A DNA stretch of 64,000 nucleotides. Source: Aquiflexum gelatinilyticum (lineage in GTDB: Bacteria > Bacteroidota > Bacteroidia > Cytophagales > Cyclobacteriaceae). Positions 37,794 through 47,378 of this stretch are shown here, piece by piece; the first letter of the stretch is position 1; every line of letters starts with the position of its first letter. The notes beneath the pieces are model-generated. The model saw only the letters and a list, made by a program, of their open reading frames with translations. It was not told where the DNA came from and did no database searches. The stretch lies in the NCBI RefSeq assembly GCF_024741135.1, contig NZ_JANSUY010000003.1, positions 1 through 64,000 of the forward strand, written 5' to 3'. The position numbers and the translations under genes are program-made.

Positions 37794-38680
37794 ACAAAAA
37801 TGGTGGGCAAATTGTCTCTACACCTTTGGTTTAGGTTTCCTACACCCTATAGGATCGAGAACTGGTATTCTTCCGGCCATTAGCCGCTTGAGGTTTTTTG
37901 TGTTTCTTTATTCAGGTCTTTTGAATTCCCTGAACACGGATCGTACAAAATTATTTGGGTTCTGACTTCCAGGAGTAAAAAAGTGGTGATGGTAGGACAG
38001 CGTTCACTAAGGTATTTTTATCGAAGATTTGCTTCTCGGCAGGACAATTTATATGTCCGTGGTGCGGTTTCAATTAAAATTGCTTTGAATTCTAATCACT
38101 TCCTGTTTCATTTATTTAAGAAAATTCAAGAAACAAACAGAATTCAAAAACAAAATAATGTCTCTAAGGAAAGGAGGAGGGATCAACAAAAAAATATTGA
38201 GGCAATCCTGCGAAAACCAACGTCTCACCTTTTGTCTTGAGGCACATTGTTGTTCCTAGACTTCCTGCTGTTTTCTTGGATGTAACTGCTTAAGAAGGTA
38301 TTGCTCCGAAGTACAACAAACTTTTCATTCTTGGTTATTTTCACCTACGTATCTATTCAGCTTTAGTTTTAGTGGCAAAATTTTGCTGTTAATTTTACCA
38401 AACATACATATCTTAATATGAAAGGGATGATTTTTCTATGGTAGAACAAGATAAAACTTCAACTTCGTTTTTTTATTACTATTGAATCCAATTTTTTGCA
38501 TGCACACATTTTTTATAAAAATTCCTGAATGAAAGTGAAACGGATAATTTAAAGACCCGGTAGAAGGTCGATAATTCCAAACATAGGGAAATCAGGATAC
38601 AGTCTTTTGTTAAATTAAGGAATTAAATATTGGATTTTATTTCACAAAAAGTAATATGGCTTTTAAGAAAGAAAATATCT
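37794..38680. other. Gene-free stretch ending at a strong terminator
   Basis: No supported gene. A frame at 37,983-38,240 has no recognisable features. The stretch ends at an intrinsic terminator on the plus strand, so an untranslated transcript may cross it. Confidence 0.5.
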
Positions 38681-38707
38681 CCTGCCTTTTAGAAGGCAGG
38701 TTTTTTT
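38681..38707 (+). terminator. Strong rho-independent terminator without an adjacent gene
   Basis: CCTGCCTT-TTAG-AAGGCAGG stem-loop (8 bp, perfect), followed immediately by seven T. The nearest upstream plus-strand gene ends about 890 bp away. Confidence 0.9.
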
Positions 38708-38823
38708 CTAACCCAGTCCAATAATGAAAAGGAAAAAAGTAATCAGCTAATTTTATCTTAGAAATCTCTCAAATTTAAATTTTGGATGTGATACTTAACT
38801 TGTGCCTTTAATATTTAAAACCA

Positions 38824-38854
38824 AAAAGGTTACCCTATGCTTGGGTAACCTTTT
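38824..38854 (-). terminator. Terminator of the sugar-phosphate transferase gene
   Basis: A perfect 12-bp stem (AAAAGGTTACCC / GGGTAACCTTTT, 7-nt loop) about 27 bp beyond the stop codon of the minus-strand gene. T-rich on both strands, so it could act bidirectionally. Confidence 0.85.
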
Positions 38855-38881
38855 GGATTTTATTAATGGATTATGAAGGAC

Positions 38882-40276
38882 TTAAAATGCTTCCTCATGC
38901 GTCTTCTTACCAAAAACTGTCAACCAGATAATTTTGATATCGAAGAGTAAAGTCCATTTTTTCAAATATTCCAAATCATGGGAAGTTCTTTGTTTCTTTT
39001 GTTCTTCTGTCTCCATGGGACCTCTCCATCCATTTACTTGTGCCCAGCCTGTAATTCCCGGCTTGTAATAATGCCTGACCATATATTTATCTTCAGTTTC
39101 CTGCATCACTTGATTGAGGAATATCCTATGTGGACGAGGACCTACTACACTCATCTCACCCGTCAATACATTGATAAACTGAGGCAATTCATCCAAACTG
39201 TATTTTCTTAGAAATTTACCGATTTTGGTTATTCTTGGATCGTCCTTAACTGTCGATTGAGTCCCTCCAACTACACTGTCATTGGTTTTCATCGACCGGA
39301 ATTTAAATACCTTGAATTGTTTCCCACCTTTTCCTACCCGAATAGGGGTATAGAATACCGGACCTGGAGAATCCATTTTTATCATTATACCGATAACCAC
39401 AAATATTGGAGAAAGAAAAAGCAATACTGTGGATGCAAAAACAATATCAAAAATATTCTTTAAAAGGTTTGGAAACCAATTATCCAAGGGCAACTGTCTT
39501 ATATTGACCAACTGTAGATCTCCAAATTGGTAAGTTTTAAAATTCTCACCAAATATTCCCTGATAATCGGGAACAAAACGAATTCTCGTCCCATGATAGT
39601 CAGCAATTTCCACAATTGATTTAATTTTATCCATTTCATTGTAAGGCAATGCAATGATGATCTCGTCAGCAAAATTATATTTTAAATATTCCTTTAAGCT
39701 ATCAAGGGTAGCGACGGTCCTTTCATGCTTGCTTTTTCCATTTACCTCAGGGTTGCAATCAATAAAACCCTGAACTGCAAACCTCGCGTAAGAACTTGAT
39801 TCTAAAAACCCTGCTACTTTATTTGCCAATTGACCAGAGCCTGCAATTAAAGTTGTACTCATTTTGGTTCGCCTTTCCTTGATTGGTGCGGCCAACCTGA
39901 TTACCAAAGAATTTGTGATGATTCCCAAAGAAGGTATGCCTGCCAGGATTGCAATCAATAAATTCCTAACATCTTTTGGGAAAGAAAATACCAAATAAAG
40001 TATTCCGATGATTCCTGCCAGAATAAAGTAAGTTTTGAAATACTTACTTAATCTTGATTTTACAAATGAACTCCCAGTCCATTCTACATATAATTTATTA
40101 GAATAACCTATGATTAGCCAAAGTGAGATTAATCCAAGCAAAAAGACAATTTCCATTTTTTGGAAATTGAGGTCATTGATTCTGTAAAAATACAGTGAAA
40201 TAAAGAATGCAATTGTCAAGCTGATTACGTCCCAGAAAACCAGAATTGGAACGTTTGATTTTTGATGATTTGTCAT
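38882..40276 (-). CDS. Undecaprenyl-phosphate sugar phosphotransferase (WcaJ-type initiating transferase)
   Basis: A 464-residue polyisoprenyl-phosphate hexose-1-phosphate transferase. Four predicted N-terminal membrane helices (about 10-120) precede a Rossmann-like domain (STTLIAGSGQLANKVAGFL, about 140-158). A fifth hydrophobic segment (about 272-297) precedes the catalytic bacterial sugar-transferase domain with FKFRSMKTN, DELPQFINVLTGEMSVVGPRP and GITGWAQVNGWRG motifs. It transfers a hexose-1-phosphate from a nucleotide sugar to undecaprenyl phosphate at the inner membrane, the first step of repeat-unit assembly. It is monocistronic with its own terminator. It is the only initiating transferase in the window and presumably primes the polysaccharide made by genes at 17-34 kb. 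Confidence 0.95.
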   Translation of the reverse strand: MTNHQKSNVPILVFWDVISLTIAFFISLYFYRINDLNFQKMEIVFLLGLISLWLIIGYSNKLYVEWTGSSFVKSRLSKYFKTYFILAGIIGILYLVFSFPKDVRNLLIAILAGIPSLGIITNSLVIRLAAPIKERRTKMSTTLIAGSGQLANKVAGFLESSSYARFAVQGFIDCNPEVNGKSKHERTVATLDSLKEYLKYNFADEIIIALPYNEMDKIKSIVEIADYHGTRIRFVPDYQGIFGENFKTYQFGDLQLVNIRQLPLDNWFPNLLKNIFDIVFASTVLLFLSPIFVVIGIMIKMDSPGPVFYTPIRVGKGGKQFKVFKFRSMKTNDSVVGGTQSTVKDDPRITKIGKFLRKYSLDELPQFINVLTGEMSVVGPRPHRIFLNQVMQETEDKYMVRHYYKPGITGWAQVNGWRGPMETEEQKKQRTSHDLEYLKKWTLLFDIKIIWLTVFGKKTHEEAF

Positions 40277-41231
40277 AGCCTTTAAAAATTTAATTGTAAG
40301 ATAGATTATCGAGCGTTTTACCGTTTAAATAATTAACTGAAAGATGAAATGTCATTTTAGGCTTTAGAACGGTTGCAAATATACATAAAATTGTATTTCA
40401 ATTCCGTTAATAAGCTTTTAAATAATCATGTCCACCAGGTTAATTTTCTCCGTTTGATGCTCCAAATATAGAAGCATAAAATTTAAATAAAAATAAAATG
40501 CATAAAAAATTATTCAAAAAGCAAAAAATATGATTTAAAAACTAAAATAAGATGAAATGATTTTTTAAAAAAAATGAAAAATAAATTCATATGTTTTTTA
40601 AAATTTCGAATTTTGGAGGTCAAAAGCTATTAAAATTTAATTTTCCAACAATTATTTACATTTTTTTGATACTTACATTTGGCAATAAATACCAATAATG
40701 TGTTTTTTTTATTTTTTGTGAATAATTTATGTTCCGATAAAATCAAAAGGACTTTAATCTCAGAAATTTGAATTACAATGTATATGCCAAATCAAGGATT
40801 CTATACTTTCCTAAGTTAGAAAAACGTAAAAGTTGGATTTGGAAGTTTGTTTTTCTATAAATATTTAGAAACTTAAATTCAGTTTATACAATTTCAGAAA
40901 AATTGATGAAAAGCGTTCCTCAAATACTGTCATTTAAACCTTGGAAAACTTGAACAGGATAATGTGAAATTAAGGGTATGTCACATAGGATGGTTTGATT
41001 TGGGTCTTTTTTATTAATTGGGTAAGTAAGGGTATTCTTTTATTATGATCCGCAATTAACATTTAATAATTACTCCTAAAAGTCATTTACTATGAAATTG
41101 CAAACACCTTATTCAAAAGAAATGTCAGCCAAATTTTTATTTCCTTATTTAGTGACAACTATTTAAGATAGAAAAATATGTCAATAAAAACTGCCAACTT
41201 TAAAATCGATTATTTACAATAATTAAACTAC
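40277..41231. other. Very AT-rich divergent intergenic region
   Basis: About 950 bp between divergently oriented membrane-enzyme genes. No gene, repeat or strong hairpin was recognised. Confidence 0.55.
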
Positions 41232-42563
41232 TTGGATTTGAAATTTTCAATTTCCTTCTTTTTATACCTTATTTCCATTTTCTTTTTGGGTTATTGGATT
41301 CCAAGGGAAGAATTTTGGCTGACTTTGTTTTTTTATACCACCTGCTTTTTATCTTATTTCATAATTTATTCTGAAATAAGTGAAAAGGGTTTTTCTTTTA
41401 AATTTGGAATGCTTTGGGCATTGGTATTAAGGATTACATTAATCTTAGCAATTCCAGAACTTTCAGATGATTTTTACAGATATATTTTTGATGGACACTT
41501 GCTGAAATTAGGCCTTAATCCATATTTGACGTCACCATCTGAAATACTACCAATGTTGGAAAAAACTTCAGATTCCTATTTAGGTTTTCTGTTTGAAAAC
41601 TTAAATTCTCCTAATTACTTTTCGATTTATCCTCCTTTACACCAAGCATTTTTTTACTTAGCATCTCTTGCAGGTGAATCTTTGTTGAAGAACATTATAA
41701 TCCTTAGAATTTTCATAATTCTTTTTGATTTTTTGAATATTTACCTGCTTTACAAAATCATGAACCTGTTAAATAAACCAATTTCAGGAATTTGGTTATA
41801 TGCTTTTAACCCGCTTGTGATCATCGAGCTCACAGGGAATCTTCATTTCGAGGGTTTGGTTTTGACGGGTATTTTAGGCTTGGTTTATTTTTGGATCAAA
41901 AAAAGAAAAGGGTTTGCAGCCTTGGGTTGGTCCTTTGCCATAGGAATCAAATTAACACCCTTAATTCTTGGACCAATACTGTTACTTGGTTTGAAAAGAA
42001 ATAAAGTATTTTCTTTTTTTCTATTTTCTTCAGTTTTTATTTCAACCTTTTTATTTCCTTTGATTTTCTCAAATGGATTTCAAAAATTTTGGCAAAGCTT
42101 TCGCCTTTTTCAAAGCACATTTGAATTCAATGCCTCTTTGTACTATTTGACAATTTGGATTTCAAGGTTTTTCATTGACTATAACCCCATTGCCTACGTC
42201 GGACCTATATTAAGTTTTGTGGCTTTCGTCTCCATCATTTTTTTTAGTTTAGTATACAAGGCAAGGGATAATGAAAAATTATGTTTAGGGATCATATATG
42301 TCTACCTTATTTATCTACTTTTCCAAAATGTTGTCCATCCATGGTATATCATACCGGCTTTTGGAATCAGTGTTTTGACTGGGAGTAGGATTTTTTTGGT
42401 TTGGACAGGGTTGGTTTTTTTGTCCTATTATACTTATTCAAATGAGAATTTTGATGAAAGTGGTGTTTTACTGCTGGTAGAATATGGGATTTTATTTGTC
42501 TTTATTTTAAAGGAAATTTATTTTAAACCTCTATCGCCTAAAAACAAACCGGGGATTGAATAA
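41232..42563 (+). CDS. Polytopic membrane glycosyltransferase (GT87/DUF2029-like)
   Basis: 443 residues with about ten to twelve hydrophobic segments over the whole length and an Asp-containing loop SDDFYRYIFDGHLLKLGLNPY (split: SDDFYRYIFDG and LGLNPY, about 77-98) after the second to third helix. This is the pattern of GT-C enzymes using polyprenyl-phosphate sugars, including GT87 mannosyltransferases. Translation begins at a TTG (41,232), since no in-frame ATG precedes the first helix. A terminator overlaps the stop codon. It probably adds a sugar from a lipid-phosphate donor outside the membrane; the acceptor is unknown. Confidence 0.8.
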   Translation: MDLKFSISFFLYLISIFFLGYWIPREEFWLTLFFYTTCFLSYFIIYSEISEKGFSFKFGMLWALVLRITLILAIPELSDDFYRYIFDGHLLKLGLNPYLTSPSEILPMLEKTSDSYLGFLFENLNSPNYFSIYPPLHQAFFYLASLAGESLLKNIIILRIFIILFDFLNIYLLYKIMNLLNKPISGIWLYAFNPLVIIELTGNLHFEGLVLTGILGLVYFWIKKRKGFAALGWSFAIGIKLTPLILGPILLLGLKRNKVFSFFLFSSVFISTFLFPLIFSNGFQKFWQSFRLFQSTFEFNASLYYLTIWISRFFIDYNPIAYVGPILSFVAFVSIIFFSLVYKARDNEKLCLGIIYVYLIYLLFQNVVHPWYIIPAFGISVLTGSRIFLVWTGLVFLSYYTYSNENFDESGVLLLVEYGILFVFILKEIYFKPLSPKNKPGIE

Positions 42564-42583
42564 TTTTTCAATTGCCGGTTTTT
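42546..42583 (+). terminator. Terminator overlapping the stop of the GT87-like gene
   Basis: The stem AAACCGG..ATTGAA / TTCAAT..CCGGTTT, with a small internal mismatch and a T-run at the end, begins inside the last codons of the gene. Confidence 0.8.
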
Positions 42584-42922
42584 AGCGTATTTGATGTTTC
42601 TTCATGATAATTAATTGCATATCAGACCCTTATTTTTTTGAAAGACGCCATGATAAAATTCTGTTTTTTTAAATCCCTTTAAAATTTTCTATTATCATTT
42701 CGTTCTTAAAAAATCCGATTGTTTTTAAAAGATTTTATTTTGTTATTTGTTTGAATACAAGAGCTTAAGTTCAGTAGGTATTGTACTTTACTTTAAGTAG
42801 TCGGATCAAAAGACGAAGCCCAAATTTTGTGTTTTGATTTCCAGTAGTAAATGATTGTAGCCCGGTAATTAATTAATCAAAATCATTTCAATTGTAAATT
42901 CCTCCACTTTCTCTTTCATAGA
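42564..42922. other. AT-rich spacer
   Basis: Starts with the terminator arm; otherwise no gene or repeat was seen. Probably includes the promoter of the first lipoprotein gene. Confidence 0.5.
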
Positions 42923-42964
42923 ATGCTGGCTGATATTATTGAAAATCTGAGAAATTTAATTCAC

Positions 42965-44599
42965 ATGGGAAAAGTGACCTTTAAAATTGAGTTTTTAAAC
43001 TATTTGGGCTATACACAAAAGATCTGCATACTGTTTGTTTTTTTTATTGGGTTGAGTTCATGTGCAGGCAATCTTTTTGAGGATGAGGATTTCATTGATG
43101 ATATAAGCATACAGTACCAGTCCCTTTCTTCCAAATATGGTAAAATCGGTATTTCTGATGCCGCCAATGATGGCATAGAGGAGTTTTACTTTCTTGCTCA
43201 AACTGTTGAAAAGCAACCAAAATTTAATGGAAAATTCAATCCGGATTTATCCCCAATTGTGGAAATAAGTGATGATTTTGATTTCAAAGTGATTCATCAA
43301 AGATTCACTTTAAATGAAAATGGGGAAAGTAAAGTTAAGATTGACAGGCAAGGGGAATTCTATTTTGTGAATTGGAACACACTTCAATCAAAACCTACAA
43401 AAGGAAAAATTTATAGAATCAGGGTTAGGGTAAATGACAATATCCTCGGTTTCGCAGATTTTGCGATCATATCAAACAATGCCAGAGAACCAAACAGTAA
43501 CATCCAAACCCTGAGGCTAAATGAAAATTTGAAGTTAGCCTTCAGGATTGAGCAAAAAATATGTCCTGCAAAAATTGAATTGTCACCCAATGAAGCGACT
43601 GTAATGGTCTCCGGTAAGCAGCAGTATGTGGCTAGGGTCTACAATTATTATGGAGAAGTCCTGGAAAATCAAAAAATTAACTGGTCCGTTTCGGATGAGG
43701 AAATTGCTTCAACAGATCAAAATGGACTTGTGGTTGGGAAGAAATTTGGATTTTCAGCTGTTAAAGCTACTGCAAATGATGTTTCGGCAACCGCCTTTAT
43801 TTTTGTTCAAGAAAATGATGATTCCCCCCGTCCTGGCAAGGATGTCGTTGTATTCAATGATGTCAATCCTTTTTTTGACGAAGGCATAGAGAATCCCAAT
43901 AACCAATTGATGGTCAAGAATCTTGTCAATTTTTCTACACCCGGGATCAGGAATCTCGGTACCAAAATCTGGTTTGATTGCGGCAGATCCTCCGCCCATC
44001 TGAAAGAAAACCCCATTCCTTGCGGTTCCTCATCACGTTATGATCCTCTAAGGAATTTGATCAGAAATGAAGGATTTGTATTGGAGGATATTTCCTCTTC
44101 AGCTGGTACATTGATTGACATTCCGATTGATGTCAAAGTAATTTTTTTATGGCTTCCAACTGTTCATTTCCAAATCGAAGAAATCAATACACTAAAGAAA
44201 TTTGCAGAAGAAGGAGGAAGGATCATTTTCATTGGGGAGTGGGATGCATTCTATGGAAATCAGGGATTGGATGTAGAAAATAAATTTTTGATCAACATGG
44301 GAGCATTCATGAGAAACATAGGAAAGGCAGTGGACTGTGGTTACAACACTCTCCCAAGCGCGTCTTTGAGAGCCCATCCAATAACAAGGGGAATTGAAAA
44401 CCTAACCATTGCCTGTGCTTCGGCAATTGAATTGGGACCGAACGATTTTGCATTGTTTTATGATAAATCCAACCGCTCGGTACTGGCAGGCGTCGCCCAA
44501 ATCGAGACTCAGCCTATTTCTGAATTGGTTTCTATGGGAAATCTTGAAGGGTTAAATCTTAAAATCAAATCAAATTCAAAAAATACTGCTGGCTATTGA
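42965..44599 (+). CDS. Big2-containing lipoprotein with GATase1-like C-terminal domain (copy 1)
   Basis: The ATG at 42,965 is preferred to an upstream in-frame ATG at 42,923. It gives a signal peptide of normal length with the lipobox cysteine at residue 33 (FIGLSSC), matching C34 in the paralogue. After an acidic linker, an N-terminal beta domain runs to about 195, a Big2 domain follows (about 200-280, ending VQEND), then an alpha/beta domain (about 285-510) with DVVVFNDVN, EEGGRIIFIGEWD and HPITRGIENLTIACAS, resembling GATase1/BPL_N-like folds. It is exported and anchored in the outer or inner membrane. It forms a pair with the lipoprotein at 45,611, with an opposed LytTR regulator between. 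Function unknown. Confidence 0.85.
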   Translation: MGKVTFKIEFLNYLGYTQKICILFVFFIGLSSCAGNLFEDEDFIDDISIQYQSLSSKYGKIGISDAANDGIEEFYFLAQTVEKQPKFNGKFNPDLSPIVEISDDFDFKVIHQRFTLNENGESKVKIDRQGEFYFVNWNTLQSKPTKGKIYRIRVRVNDNILGFADFAIISNNAREPNSNIQTLRLNENLKLAFRIEQKICPAKIELSPNEATVMVSGKQQYVARVYNYYGEVLENQKINWSVSDEEIASTDQNGLVVGKKFGFSAVKATANDVSATAFIFVQENDDSPRPGKDVVVFNDVNPFFDEGIENPNNQLMVKNLVNFSTPGIRNLGTKIWFDCGRSSAHLKENPIPCGSSSRYDPLRNLIRNEGFVLEDISSSAGTLIDIPIDVKVIFLWLPTVHFQIEEINTLKKFAEEGGRIIFIGEWDAFYGNQGLDVENKFLINMGAFMRNIGKAVDCGYNTLPSASLRAHPITRGIENLTIACASAIELGPNDFALFYDKSNRSVLAGVAQIETQPISELVSMGNLEGLNLKIKSNSKNTAGY

Positions 44600-44762
44600 T
44601 AATGGGAATTGAAAAAAATGATTGAATCATGATAAATCCTGTGGTTATCTTTGGTGATTTTCCAACAGTGATTAAATGCTACCTTTCACTACCAAAGGCC
44701 TTTTAAATTGAGTTTTATTAATGTTTTTTGGATTTTGAGAGGTAATTATATTTTTAGAATTT

Positions 44763-45140
44763 TCAGATTTTTGGAACGTTGTCGAAAATTTCATTTAAAA
44801 TCGTTTCTTTATTCTGGGTAATCCTAATCTTAATCCCGTCAACCATTTCTATCGTTCCTCCTTCAGATTTCAATATTTTTTTTATATAAATAGGATTGAT
44901 TAAATGGGAATGGTGTATCCTGATGAAACCTTTTTTTGAAAAATAACTACATATTTCCTTAAGATTTCTGGACACTATTCTAACTTCAGTTTGTTTGGCA
45001 TCATGAATATTGGGTGAGATTATTTTACAATAATTCCCATTTGCTTCACACCTTATTATTTCATAGATATTTAGGATTTCAAAACCATTCAATATAGGGA
45101 TGGCAATTTTTGATATCATCATATTTTTTATCCTTTCCAT
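44763..45140 (-). CDS. Stand-alone LytTR DNA-binding regulator
   Basis: A 125-residue protein that is essentially one LytTR domain (about 12-118): EIIRCEANGNYCKI, RIVSRNLKEICSYFSKKGFIRIHHSHLINPIYI and KILKSEGGTIEMVDG are its conserved strands. There is no receiver domain, so it is not a classical response regulator. LytTR proteins bind direct repeats upstream of target promoters. It lies between two paralogous lipoprotein genes on the opposite strand, which makes those genes its likely targets (inference). Confidence 0.88.
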   Translation of the reverse strand: MERIKNMMISKIAIPILNGFEILNIYEIIRCEANGNYCKIISPNIHDAKQTEVRIVSRNLKEICSYFSKKGFIRIHHSHLINPIYIKKILKSEGGTIEMVDGIKIRITQNKETILNEIFDNVPKI

Positions 45141-45610
45141 GGTTTTATTAGGGTATGGATAGTATACAAAGTGGATTATTTAGAGGGCAATAACCCATTT
45201 AAAATCAAATAATTTATAATCAAAACATTACAGATTCAAAACAGAGGTACTTTTTAATACTCAAGCAGACATATTTTATTTAACCAATCATCTTGGAAAA
45301 AAGTAATTCCCACTTTGATTAATAATAAATATATGAAATTAAAATGCTGAAAAAACTATTTGTATAACATTTTTTTAGGGTTAAATAAATATTAAATATT
45401 TAAAAATAACTATTTTGAAGATTTTTTACACATTCAAAATAGGCAATGGTACCAAAAATGAAGGCAACTGTACATTGATCTCTCCCAATAAGAATTGTTT
45501 TAACCTTTAATGGATTGGAATTTCTAATTTTATCATTCCCAGCAGGTTAAAAAACGATTTTACTTCATTCAATAACTATATCAAATTCTAACCTTTAATT
45601 TTTAAAAAAA
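45141..45610. other. AT-rich intergenic region between regulator and lipoprotein
   Basis: 470 bp, presumably with the divergent promoters of the LytTR gene and of lipoprotein copy 2. I could not identify a clear LytTR direct-repeat site by eye. Confidence 0.5.
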
Positions 45611-47245
45611 ATGAAAACCTATTTTAATTACTTCAAGTCTATTCCAAAATTTAATCTTTGGAAAATTCAGTTTTGGCTGTTTTTATCAGTTGTTTTGGTA
45701 GCATGGTCATGTTCAGAAAGCATTTTTGACGATGAGGATATCAATAACGACATCGCCATTTTATCTCAATCATTATCCTCCACTTTCGGGAAAATGGGTG
45801 TTTCCGATGCTGCAAATGGTGGCAATGTGGATGAATTTTATTTTTTGGCACCTACCATAGGCCAAGAGCCAAAATTCAATGGAAAGTTTAACCCAAATCT
45901 ATCGCCAATAGTGGAAATCAGTGATGATTTCGAATTCAAGACTGTACTTCATTCATTTTCAAGGGAAGGATCAGGTTCAAATAAAATCATTTTAAATTCT
46001 GTAGAAGAGTTTTATGAAGCTCAATGGGATACTTCAAAATCAAGGGCGGAAAAAGGGAAAATATACCGGGTTAGGGTTCGAATTGGGGAAAAGGTTTTGG
46101 GATTTGTTGATGTGGCGATCGTTTCCAAAGAAACCAAAAAATTGGATAACAATATCGTACCATTGGTCGAAAAACAAACTCTAAGAGTTGTATATAGGCT
46201 TGAAGATAAAACATGCCCTGCCCGAATTGAAATTACACCAAAAGAAGCGACAATACTGGTAGATGGCGAGCAAAAATTTGAAGCAAAAGTGTATAATTTT
46301 TATGGAGAGTTATTGGAGAATTTGAAAGTTGAGTGGTTTGTTTCAGAAGAAGAAGTTGCATCAGTAGACCAAAACGGTTTGGCAAAAGGTAAGAAATTTG
46401 GTTTGACCAAAGTCAGTGCAAAATCATTTGATGTGGAAGGTTCTGCTGATTTGTTTGTGCAGGAATCTGTAGCACCTCGTCCAGGTAGAGATGTGGTGGT
46501 GTTCAATGATGTTAACCATATTGATAATACTTCATTGAATAATCCCAACAATCTTTTATTGGTTAGGAATTTGATTAATTATACTACGGTTGGTGATAGG
46601 GCAAATGGTACCCGCGTATGGTTTGATTGCGGAAGAAACTCTGGCTATCCTGAATCTTGCAATACCTCTGGAACCCATTCGAGACTACATAATGAAATCA
46701 GGAATTATGGCTTTGACCTGGATTTTATCAATTCATCCAATACACCATTGACCTCAATTCCTGATGATGTCAAAATCCTTTTCTTGTGGCTTCCAAAAGT
46801 TCAGTTTTCTGTTGCGGAAATTAATGAGATGAAATCATTCGCTGAAGAAGGCGGAAGAATTATTTTTATCGGAGAATGGGATGGCTTTTATACCAGTGTA
46901 GGTTTGGCCGTGGAAAATCAGTTCCTAATTAATATGGGTGCTTTCATGAGAAATGTAGGAAATGCGGTTGATTGTGGATACAACATTCTTCCTGGCACAT
47001 CCTTAAGGCCCCATCCAATCATGAGAGATATGACGAATGTGACCATTGCCTGTGCATCTGTAATCGAACTAGGACCAAATGATTTTGCCCTTTATTATAA
47101 TTCGAGAAACAACCTCGTTTTGGCAGGCGTGGCTCAAATTGATACTGCACCAATAACCGAATTAAAAAGCAGCAGGCTTGATCCTGGGTTCCTTAATGCC
47201 CGTAGAAATGCCGAACTTGATCCTGAAAAATCTACAGGGTACTAA
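45611..47245 (+). CDS. Big2-containing lipoprotein with GATase1-like C-terminal domain (copy 2)
   Basis: 544 residues. Lipobox cysteine at residue 34 (VLVAWSC). Collinear with the lipoprotein at 42,965: shared KFNGKFNP, LSPIVEISDDF, CPAxIExxPxEAT (Big2 start), RPGxDVVVFNDV, FAEEGGRIIFIGEWD, LINMGAFMRNxGxAVDCGYN and a C-terminal TGY. Secreted and lipid-anchored. The paralogues differ most in the linkers and the extreme C terminus. Followed by a terminator at 47,271. Function unknown; possibly a ligand-binding surface pair controlled by the LytTR protein. Confidence 0.87.
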   Translation: MKTYFNYFKSIPKFNLWKIQFWLFLSVVLVAWSCSESIFDDEDINNDIAILSQSLSSTFGKMGVSDAANGGNVDEFYFLAPTIGQEPKFNGKFNPNLSPIVEISDDFEFKTVLHSFSREGSGSNKIILNSVEEFYEAQWDTSKSRAEKGKIYRVRVRIGEKVLGFVDVAIVSKETKKLDNNIVPLVEKQTLRVVYRLEDKTCPARIEITPKEATILVDGEQKFEAKVYNFYGELLENLKVEWFVSEEEVASVDQNGLAKGKKFGLTKVSAKSFDVEGSADLFVQESVAPRPGRDVVVFNDVNHIDNTSLNNPNNLLLVRNLINYTTVGDRANGTRVWFDCGRNSGYPESCNTSGTHSRLHNEIRNYGFDLDFINSSNTPLTSIPDDVKILFLWLPKVQFSVAEINEMKSFAEEGGRIIFIGEWDGFYTSVGLAVENQFLINMGAFMRNVGNAVDCGYNILPGTSLRPHPIMRDMTNVTIACASVIELGPNDFALYYNSRNNLVLAGVAQIDTAPITELKSSRLDPGFLNARRNAELDPEKSTGY

Positions 47246-47270
47246 AAAGAACTTAAAACTTAATCAAATC

Positions 47271-47305
47271 AACCTGAGGGAAATCAAATTTCCTCAGGTT
47301 TTTTT
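47271..47305 (+). terminator. Terminator after lipoprotein copy 2
   Basis: AACCTGAGG / CCTCAGGTT stem with an AAATTT-type inner extension, then seven T; 25 bp after the stop codon. Confidence 0.9.
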
Positions 47306-47378
47306 ATTTTAGGGGAAAAGATTTTTATGGAGTAATTGACTTGTTACATTTGAAACCATATAAATTCAAAAAGAGTCT

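Noticed and set aside
37983-38240. 85-codon plus-strand ORF
   Set aside because: No recognisable motif, atypical composition, and no support from neighbours; listed only as gene-free sequence.
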